The notes under the pieces were generated by a model. The model saw only the letters and a program-made list of their open reading frames with translations, made no database searches and was not told the DNA's origin. Below, one piece after another: positions 57,067 through 64,000 of a DNA stretch of 64,000 bases. The position numbers and the translations under genes are program-made. Every line of letters begins with the position of its first letter. Position 1 is the first letter of the stretch. This DNA comes from Chondrus crispus (Eukaryota; Rhodophyta; Florideophyceae; Gigartinales; Gigartinaceae), in assembly GCF_000350225.1 (NCBI RefSeq), contig NW_005178981.1:62001-126000 (forward strand), read 5' to 3'.

Positions 57067-57790
57067 GGAAGGGCGAGGAGCACAAACGTTTCCGGGCAAA
57101 CAGCTGTAATTAATGTGAAAATTCTACAGGCAAACGACTGCAATCGAATGTGAAAAATCTTCAGGCAAACAACTGCCAGGCGCCGTACATACTGTCTTCC
57201 CCCAGCCCACTTGTTTACCTCAGACAGCGCTCCTTTTACCTGTCGTGTGAGACCGGCTCCACTCCCTCGTTGCGACATGAGCTCGGTGTGAGCGCACAGT
57301 TTTGATTTCAGTCAAGGCGCAAAATTGGACGGGCAAGGACCCGAGAGATATCGACGAGTTCAAATTTGTGATCGTGAAGGCGTTGAGCAGTATAGAGCAG
57401 AAGGCGAGGTGGGCAGAAGTCCGACCACGATGAACGACCACGATGAACTACTATACAGGGGGGCAGTGGAGAAACAGAATGCGGGCATTATTAGTAATAC
57501 TGACATATAATTGCGGGTTTTTCGTTGTACAGCCGTTTGCCGGCCATTAAAATGAACGGTCGAGCCATGAATGGCATGTCGCCTGAAAGGGGAAGATACT
57601 TCAAAGAAGACGGGTGTTATTATTTTTGGGGAAGACATAATAATAGGAGCGGTTGCGTACTTTCAACGCCTGCGATTTTATTCATTGGACGGTCTCGCGT
57701 TTGAGCGATGAACTGCATTCTGTACGGGACAAGTTTTACATGGGCGTGTTATGTACTTGGGGCAGTAAGAAGTAGGATAGCTTTTGTTTC
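57067..57790. other. No recognisable gene
   Basis: Short frames only. It contains the repeated AGGCAAACR motif (near 57095, 57130 and 57162) and a further copy of the CACAGTTTTGATTTCA motif at 57296. Confidence 0.35.
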
Positions 57791-57792
57791 TT

Positions 57793-57798
57793 TATAAG
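57793..57798 (+). promoter_or_regulatory. TATA element of the RNase II-family gene
   Basis: TATAAG 85-90 bases before the ATG at 57883, the same type and spacing as at the 46.8-kb gene. Confidence 0.45.
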
Positions 57799-57882
57799 TA
57801 GGGCTTCGTAGAACTTGCATGAGGGATTGATTCTCAGGTGCAGTGCTGTTTTTCGTAGAGAAGGCAGAGAAATCTTTGAGAA

Positions 57883-60114
57883 ATGTCTTCACAACGTCTT
57901 AATGTCGGAGATATCGTGTTATTTACAATAACTTCCGAAGTACAAATGTCATTAGGTGTGCAAGGGAGGTATGCTAGAGTTGGACAGGTTTATTGTTCTG
58001 AAGATGGGAACGATGTACTTGAGGTGAAGGGATGGTTCGGGACAAGAGCTAGCCTTGAAGACATTAGAGTTTTACACATAATCTGGAAAATGGGAATCCG
58101 AAAGCTTGGAGTGCAGGAAATGAGTATTGAGGGAATTGAAAAGAATGGTTTGTGTCTGGCAAGGGGTGTGCGTATGCCAGACCTTAAGTTCATGAAGGAT
58201 GGAGCTGTGACGCTGATACGTGTGGCGACACGTTTGTTCTCAAGAAGAGCTAAAACACCATCCGTTCTCTTCGCCACTGCTATAGTGTTGAACTGCGACG
58301 CGACAGTGACTCAAGTCGATCCGAGTCCGCCTCAGAACCCGTATGAAACACTTTACAAGCCTAACGAGGCGTTCAATGCAGACAGCTCCAATGCCCCTGC
58401 GCAACCGGCTGTTGCGTGGTACACCTTGGCGCAATCGGTATACAGTGGGGATATAGAGATATTCAGTTCGACTGTGGCACCGGACATGTTTATGAAGACA
58501 ATCACATGCCTCCAGAATTGCAGCTCCAGCCCACGTGATGCCCGCAGAATGATAACATACGATTCAGATTCGTTGAGTACTTTGGAAGCATCGACACATT
58601 TTCACGAGGTGGATTGCAAGAAACTCAGTATGTCCTTGATGAACTTGGATATAACTCCGCAGTTTGCCTCAACCATTTGCAAGGAGCTGGGGATCCTGGA
58701 TACGTTTGATGAAAAAGTACTCATGGCGCGGGGGATGTGCGTAGAGCGTGAAGCCGGTACGCAACAAGTCAAGTACGCCGAAAGTATGTTCTTTGAAGGC
58801 GCTGGGAGAGGTGACGAAGATGAGCAACTGCGACACACATTCAGCCACCTCACTCCGTACTCTATCGATTATGCAGACAGAACCGAAAGAAACGTCGCTG
58901 TGTCGATTGGGAAATTTGAATGTGACGAAGAAAGGGCAGGCGCGGGGTACGCAGATGATGAATTAGAGTATGTGTTTGTGCATATATCAGATGTAACGAG
59001 ATATATTGGTCATGACCTGAACAGTCTTCTGTTAAGGAAAGCGATGGAGAGAGTTCGGACGCACTTTTTGCCAACCGGAAACATGAAAATGCTTCCGAAG
59101 GATATAGCGAGAATGGTGAGTATGGAAGAGTGGCGGGGAAGCTGCACACTCACGGTATACTTTCCAATTTCGGATGGCACCATCGACGATTGGTCATATC
59201 GCATATGCTTCTCTCGCATCTCAAAGCCGAGGATAATGTCGTACGTGGAGGCTGAAGAGCAGATACAATCAGAGGAGATGAATGATTTGAAGCGTATCTA
59301 TAACCTAGTGAGTCAAACATATCCGCAAGACATCGCAGAAGAAGAATTTGGTGACCGTCACGAGTTGAAAGTTGATGCACAAGATGACGTGAGGATATCT
59401 GTGGCGCCTCGGGCGCGAACTAAAATGGCGTCCGTCTTGATTTCGTCCATGAAAAAGATAACAAACATCGCCTGTGCTTGGTATGCCCAAGACAAAGGCG
59501 TAGACATGTGCTTTTTGGGTCACATGGCAACTGATGACGTGAATAGTCATACAAGTCTTCGGTTCAGGGCAGAGGCCCTCCCTCATCCCGACCATGATGA
59601 CCAACCTTGTGCTTTGGTGACGTCACCCGTTCATCGTGCGGCAGATCTAATCAACCACATACAGCTGAAAGCACAGCTACGGAAGGAGGAAAACCGACGA
59701 CGGTGCGGATTTCTTACAAAACTGAAAATCATGAAGACAATTCAGAACAACAACTTTACACACAAATACAGGCACGGCCTACAGATGGAGGAGAGAATCA
59801 CTCAGTATTATGCGTACAAGTTTCTGAGCCGCCAGCCTGAAATGGCGCAAGTGGGGACGATGTTGGGGTATCCTTCGGACGTAACAGATTTCAATCCGGA
59901 CACAAGACGCATCAATGATATGCATGTTTCTGGATGCCATTCCTTCCAGAGATGCCTCGTGCAGTTGGATAACAGTGGTATTCGCATTTTCGTGATGCTT
60001 CCGTGTGGAATCGCCCCAGGAACGAAACTGAGTCTGGCGTTATCTTCGATTTGCCCAGACAGTATGCGTCATGACGCATTTGCGACACAAATGGCAATGC
60101 AAGTGGACAGGTAG
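57883..60114 (+). CDS. RNase II/RNB-family protein without catalytic aspartates
   Basis: 743 codons from ATG 57883. The N-terminus (VGDIVLF...GRYARVGQVYC) resembles the first beta-domain of organellar RNase II-like proteins. The RNB domain runs from about residue 320 to 650: SIDYADRTERNVAVSI (327-342) in place of the usual 'T-I-D-x-x-x-x-x-D-x-D-D-A', then YVFVHISDVTRYI (363-375), LPKDIARMVSMEEWRGSCTL (404-423) and ALVTSPVHRAADLINHIQL (577-595) for the 'TSPIRRYxDLxxH' motif. The Asp residues that bind Mg in active enzymes read Thr/Glu/Asn/Val, so exonuclease activity is unlikely. It may bind RNA as inactive RNB proteins such as yeast Ssd1 do. The C-terminal part could be an S1-like barrel, not obvious. 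Single exon, full-length. Confidence 0.75.
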   Translation: MSSQRLNVGDIVLFTITSEVQMSLGVQGRYARVGQVYCSEDGNDVLEVKGWFGTRASLEDIRVLHIIWKMGIRKLGVQEMSIEGIEKNGLCLARGVRMPDLKFMKDGAVTLIRVATRLFSRRAKTPSVLFATAIVLNCDATVTQVDPSPPQNPYETLYKPNEAFNADSSNAPAQPAVAWYTLAQSVYSGDIEIFSSTVAPDMFMKTITCLQNCSSSPRDARRMITYDSDSLSTLEASTHFHEVDCKKLSMSLMNLDITPQFASTICKELGILDTFDEKVLMARGMCVEREAGTQQVKYAESMFFEGAGRGDEDEQLRHTFSHLTPYSIDYADRTERNVAVSIGKFECDEERAGAGYADDELEYVFVHISDVTRYIGHDLNSLLLRKAMERVRTHFLPTGNMKMLPKDIARMVSMEEWRGSCTLTVYFPISDGTIDDWSYRICFSRISKPRIMSYVEAEEQIQSEEMNDLKRIYNLVSQTYPQDIAEEEFGDRHELKVDAQDDVRISVAPRARTKMASVLISSMKKITNIACAWYAQDKGVDMCFLGHMATDDVNSHTSLRFRAEALPHPDHDDQPCALVTSPVHRAADLINHIQLKAQLRKEENRRRCGFLTKLKIMKTIQNNNFTHKYRHGLQMEERITQYYAYKFLSRQPEMAQVGTMLGYPSDVTDFNPDTRRINDMHVSGCHSFQRCLVQLDNSGIRIFVMLPCGIAPGTKLSLALSSICPDSMRHDAFATQMAMQVDR

Positions 60115-60646
60115 GTGCACGCCGCAGGTTGAGGCTTGAACTTTGGTACAGGTTAAAAAAGTGGGATGTGGAAATAGTACATATGACAAGGTTTTCACTG
60201 ATACTGTAGATAGGTCGAGATGACACATGTTTCGTTTCCATACAAGTTTTTATAAATTCTGAAATGTTATACTTGCTGTACGATAGTATCTACTTCCATG
60301 CTTTCCTCCATTGCAGTGTTGATATTTGAGACTACGAGCGGGGTCTGAAGTCACGTGAGCCGGTACGGGATGGTAATATCAGCTCCCATACCATGCTTCA
60401 GTATAGGATCTTGCTTCCAAACCACGAACGGGTGCCACGTCATTTGGTCTGTGGTGGCGCGACATCGACACGAGTATTTGAAACTGGTGAATGTTTCAAA
60501 AAACGACTTTCTGCGCTATGGTGATTACCGGATAAGTCGTTCCATACCGAAGAGGTAACTTTCCGGCACCCCTATCAAAACGTTTGCTATCAAGAAGTCA
60601 ATTGTTATCCCTGTCGCCGGTCTTAAAGTTGTGTAGTTGCTGAGGA
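60115..60646. other. Intergenic region
   Basis: No frame above about 110 codons and no motif recognised. It should hold the 3' end of the RNB-family gene and the promoter of the small gene at 60647. Confidence 0.35.
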
Positions 60647-61027
60647 ATGGAAGAAGCTCCGACCGCTGGTGATGCCAAGGCGGGACCTTCTCGTCCGAGA
60701 TATGAAGAAGAAGCCCTGCGGGAATTGAAGTCAACGTGTCGCGAGCATGGATTCAGGGAGCCCCGCACACGCCTCGGAGGTTTGCGTCTAGCGGGAAAAT
60801 TGGTATGCAGTCACGGTTTGTTTTTGTCAAAAATGGAGCAAATGGCTGAGGCTCACAGGGCTCTCTTGGAAACTCTCACGGCAAGCATCCAAACGTTTCG
60901 CGACCAAACGTTTCGCAATGGCCTCTGCGAGCCGTCTGCAAGAATTACACCGCACCAACAAGACGTTTTGGAGAACCCGGAAGGTTACGTTTTGGCTCCT
61001 GCATCTCCTCCCTTGGCGCAACAGTAG
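60647..61027 (+). CDS. Possible small hydrophilic protein
   Basis: 126 codons from an ATG in good context (AGGAATGGAA). The protein is charged, with a helical stretch LSKMEQMAEAHRALLETLTA and no membrane segment or known motif. Composition is protein-like and the frame is closed by two stops in a row (TAG TAG). No homologue recognised. Lies between two plausible genes, so it may be a real short gene. Confidence 0.4.
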   Translation: MEEAPTAGDAKAGPSRPRYEEEALRELKSTCREHGFREPRTRLGGLRLAGKLVCSHGLFLSKMEQMAEAHRALLETLTASIQTFRDQTFRNGLCEPSARITPHQQDVLENPEGYVLAPASPPLAQQ

Positions 61028-61360
61028 TAGTCCAAATGAGCTTAGCAGTTAAGACCCACCGAGGTGTCTCTAAACAAATTGTTTCATTTCGATTGTTCAG
61101 TACTGCTTCTGATCAGTGTCTCGTTTCCTGTTCAGGGTGTGCGTGAGCGTGTCCAATGCGCCCGAACAATCTATAAAGATGCACCGACAGGGGCAGTTTA
61201 GTGGCTTAGTGGAATTGTTCACACAATGACGACGCACACGTGTAGGATTGTGATTCAACTTGGTCGTAGGAACGGAGGCCCCAGTGGAGAATGTTTTTAA
61301 GCATTCTCGGGGCTAGAAATTTTGTCTTACGGCCCGGACCGCAGAACATTTATGCAAAAT
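61028..61360. other. No recognisable gene
   Basis: No coding signal beyond very short frames. Confidence 0.35.
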
Positions 61361-61663
61361 TTAGAGCCGCATATACACGTGTACTTGTACTGTGAAATTA
61401 CAGAATAAAATGGGGAGTGACAGGAACGAAGAGCTGTAAACGGGGATAAAAGCTAATAGAGCGTCTACCGGAAGTCTGAGATACGCAGAAAGATCTTGAA
61501 TGTCGCACTCAACGATTCCGCCTGGCTTGTCGATGAATCCGAACATTTTGCCTCCATGCCTCTCCACAGATTGCTTTGCCTTCAGCAGGCGTGACAGTAT
61601 GCGCTCGAAGGATGGAACAACGTTGGTGGTATTAGAACACTGTTCGATTTGTTATGGCACGAC
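61361..61663 (-). pseudogene. Short coding relic or terminal exon with LPVDALLAFIPVY
   Basis: On the minus strand the frame is open from about 61663 to 61361: SFERILSRLLKAKQSVERHG, then KMFGFIDKPGGIVECDIQDL and LRLPVDALLAFIPVY. It reads like genuine protein but has no start codon; an AG dinucleotide just before TGTTCTAAT could be a splice acceptor. A second copy of its last part lies at 55899-55997 on the other strand. It is downstream of the exportin-like stop codon (61787) on the same strand, so it could be a separate gene end. Family not recognised. Confidence 0.4.
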
Positions 61664-61786
61664 CACTCTGAGGGATTTAACGAGAGTGCGAAGTGGTTAC
61701 CTTAAGGCCAAACGCGTGATATGGACCGGAGCAGGCATATGTCGAATACCGTCAGTCGCCCGTTTTGCTCGAATTGAGCTCATGGA

Positions 61787-64000
61787 TCAGTTGCCAATTG
61801 CTACCGACAAAAGGCATCTTCTAGCAATGTCAGAAAATCGCATGACAGATTCTCGAAATGACTTTGAAGCTTGCAATTCCGCAAGACGGTTAGGGCTTGC
61901 GTGCGAAGTGTCGCGTCCACTGAAGCCAAAAGATACACCCGCTACTGCTGCAGAATGGCCCAATTCTTGTATAGCGGCGAGTAATGTAGGGCTATTTTCC
62001 GCCCCTGACAAGAGTTCCCGACCTATTTCCTCAAATGCAGATGTCTGATCTCTTTGCCTCACGTGAATAAGGGGAAGTAAGGCATCTGCGGATGCATCCA
62101 TATTTCTTGCGAAGGCGTCTCCGCTCGCGATACCCACCAAGATTACCCTCAGCAGTTTCAAAAGGGCTGCATGAACCACAGTGCTTGCTGGACCGAGCTC
62201 TGGGTTTCGAGAATGCGATCGGGCCAAAGAGGCAACTGCTTCCAGGCTTCTTCGTTCTAGTTTTAAGTCCGCGTTTTGTCGTTGTAGGTCCATAAGATGC
62301 AAAATGGTTTCGCTCATGTCTGGAGGGATTCGGCTCAACCACATTGGGTGCCGAATGACCACATCAGTTGTGAAACTGAACATCTTTGCACATACCGAAG
62401 GAATAGTTAGCATTTCGTCCGTGAATATGGGAAGCAGAGAGGACAGACCGACGTAGCATGCTTCACCGACTTCAAAGTCCGAGCCTTCTGTCAGTATGCT
62501 GCTCAGCAACCCAAATACCCTTTGGACGCCATCGTAACGTTCGTCGCGACTTGATTCGTTCAAATATTGGGATATGACCTCACAATAAAGTTTGATGATT
62601 GCTATTGCGTTCCCCACGAGATCTCGTGACTCCTCGGGGGAGAGGTGTATCAAAGAGGAGTTTACAATGTCATCTGCCAATGTGATGAGGGATTGCCCGA
62701 CATCTGGTCTGGACCTGCCAAATGATTTCGCGCAATTAAACGCAATACCATCTGGGGCATGTAAGGCTAGCAGCAGTGCACTACGAGTCCGCGGTCCCGC
62801 ATTTTCACACATCGCTGCTCCTCGCAAAAGGTTCACTGTTGCTATGGCGCGTTCAGCAGCATCTGCATCTCTCTCTCTATCCTCGATGAGGGAATGAAGA
62901 GAATGGTATGCTGGGAGCAACAGCTGGTCGGCGACAATATCTCCAAGCACTTTCGTCAGACACTTCCCAACAAGTCGTACCACAGGTGGTGGGAGATTTT
63001 GATAAGCCCCTGTCCCTGCTTGCAACAGCCTGTGCCAAATTTGAGAGTTTTGAATGTCATGGTATCTTGGAGTGCCAAGTGAGAGAGCGTAAAGGAGGGA
63101 TGCGGCAGCCTCTGCGACATCGCATTCGAAACCACGAGCGGACAAACCTTCCAATGCTTTCTCCATGCACCCAGCCCTGCCTACGGCAACGATTTCCATT
63201 CCACCAATGGTCTCAAATGCTGTTTTTGTTGTAGTCTCGTCATCAGATATGGGAACGAGATATGTTCTGGTCACTCGAGCCAGTGCCTCAAGTATTGCTG
63301 CTCCAACTCGAGGAGAGGCCTCGTCGATATGAACCCCTCGAGTCTCCAACATATGAGACTCTTTCTGCGCTACATCGAAAAGAGCAGAGAGCAGTATCTT
63401 GGCGTTCATAGGTGGCTTTCCATGGCCGTTAATCGAAGCAGGTGACAGAAACTGCCATGGAACCGATGAATGCTCGCCTTTCGCATCATCTGCAAGCACA
63501 CTACACGTCAACAGAATCAAAAAAAATAGATCTTCCTGAAAAATATCTAGTGGAAGTGAAGTCTTTCTGTTACGCATCGTACCCCATTGGAAGACTACCT
63601 CAGCAGCATGTACCAAGGACTCAGCCAGCATTGGTGCCATTTTGTTCAAAACGAATCTCAGTAGCACAGCCGCGGAAGCAAGGCGAGCTTCTGCAGCAGA
63701 GGTATCTTCAAAGCCCATGTCTTCTTCGTCGTCGGGAACATGAATGTTAGCTCCCGGTTCGTTTTCAAGCAAACTCTTCATCCAGAGCTTTCTGCAGTGC
63801 ATCACGACCTGTTCGATCTGTGGTGCCAGAGGATGCTCCTTCGACTTGACACCGTCGTCGGCCTGAAGCGAAATATTCGCCCAAGTCTCCAACAACACAT
63901 CTGTGACATCTTCGCTAATAACGTCCTCTTCATCAGCTTCAAGAGAGGCCAAGCTTATCGCCGCCGCATCCAGCAATTGACACGTATCCTTGGTAAAAAC
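61787..64000 (-). CDS. XPO4: Probable exportin-4-like nuclear transport receptor, C-terminal part
   Basis: The minus frame is open from the right edge to the stop at 61787, so at least 738 codons belong to a gene starting beyond the window. The chain is all-helical with repeated HEAT-like pairs. An acidic segment (VPDDEEDMGFEDTS) is followed by the block EDLFFLILLTCSVLADD with GEHSSVP, which matches the 'EDLxxLILIxGxVLADxxxGExxxxP' block of exportin-4 proteins (about 1,150 residues in animals). No stop or frameshift is present. Family role: Ran-dependent nuclear export (human XPO4 carries eIF5A and Smad3). Assignment to exportin-4 rather than another beta-importin is from that block only. Confidence 0.55.
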   Translation of the reverse strand, partial: VFTKDTCQLLDAAAISLASLEADEEDVISEDVTDVLLETWANISLQADDGVKSKEHPLAPQIEQVVMHCRKLWMKSLLENEPGANIHVPDDEEDMGFEDTSAAEARLASAAVLLRFVLNKMAPMLAESLVHAAEVVFQWGTMRNRKTSLPLDIFQEDLFFLILLTCSVLADDAKGEHSSVPWQFLSPASINGHGKPPMNAKILLSALFDVAQKESHMLETRGVHIDEASPRVGAAILEALARVTRTYLVPISDDETTTKTAFETIGGMEIVAVGRAGCMEKALEGLSARGFECDVAEAAASLLYALSLGTPRYHDIQNSQIWHRLLQAGTGAYQNLPPPVVRLVGKCLTKVLGDIVADQLLLPAYHSLHSLIEDRERDADAAERAIATVNLLRGAAMCENAGPRTRSALLLALHAPDGIAFNCAKSFGRSRPDVGQSLITLADDIVNSSLIHLSPEESRDLVGNAIAIIKLYCEVISQYLNESSRDERYDGVQRVFGLLSSILTEGSDFEVGEACYVGLSSLLPIFTDEMLTIPSVCAKMFSFTTDVVIRHPMWLSRIPPDMSETILHLMDLQRQNADLKLERRSLEAVASLARSHSRNPELGPASTVVHAALLKLLRVILVGIASGDAFARNMDASADALLPLIHVRQRDQTSAFEEIGRELLSGAENSPTLLAAIQELGHSAAVAGVSFGFSGRDTSHASPNRLAELQASKSFRESVMRFSDIARRCLLSVAIGN

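Noticed and set aside
1-64000. tRNA or rRNA genes
   Set aside because: No cloverleaf-like arrangement with a GTTCRA box and no rRNA-like conserved stretch was noticed on either strand; by eye only, so a covariance-model scan could still find one.

Overview
The window looks like nuclear DNA of a eukaryote with few or no introns in its genes. TATA- and CCAAT-type promoter motifs, AATAAA poly(A) signals, decayed retro- and DNA-transposons, an exportin-like HEAT-repeat gene and an RNase II-family protein all point that way. Long single-exon genes, Copia-type elements and a plant-type (group III) phosphofructokinase relic would fit a compact algal genome such as a florideophyte red alga. That assignment is an inference; no rRNA or tRNA was found to test it.

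Layout. 1-12.2 kb is a transposon graveyard: a decayed pogo/Tc1-type transposase (minus, 1.4-2.7 kb), a decayed Copia-type retroelement (4.9-9.4 kb) with Gag, integrase, reverse transcriptase and RNase H recognisable in order, a phosphofructokinase pseudogene (10.0-11.2 kb) and a Gag fragment cut off at 12,219. From 12,220 to 41,423 there is a head-to-tail array of about 5.76 near-identical copies of a 5,071-bp unit. Each unit carries a degenerate gene followed by a spacer with CACGTG boxes and short repeats. The array runs into a more diverged terminal copy (41.4-45.0 kb) that alone keeps an open 3' end; an assembly gap of 480 N lies inside it. 46.8-50.6 kb holds a distant paralogue in three open segments. 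51.0-53.3 kb (minus) is a gene with a third ParB/DGQHR-like motif and acidic repeats. 54.0-55.8 kb is an unrecognised gene, 57.9-60.1 kb an RNase II-family protein without its catalytic aspartates, 60.6-61.0 kb a possible small gene, and 61.8-64.0 kb (minus, running off the end) the C-terminal part of an exportin-4-like transport receptor.

The most interesting content is the gene family of the array. The terminal copy joins a Ulp1-type cysteine protease (SUMO-protease fold), a ParB/DGQHR-like module, a long charged linker and a 2-oxoglutarate/Fe(II) dioxygenase-like domain. The paralogue at 46.8 kb has the same modules but with the protease moved to the C-terminus. In every array copy where they can be seen, the protease His and Asp and the ParB-motif Arg are replaced; in every copy the dioxygenase domain is deleted and a one-base frameshift is present. 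An already broken gene was therefore amplified, while the terminal copy keeps the key residues. No transposase or integrase gene is visible next to this family, so whether it is a mobile element, a selfish locus or a host chromatin family cannot be decided from the sequence.
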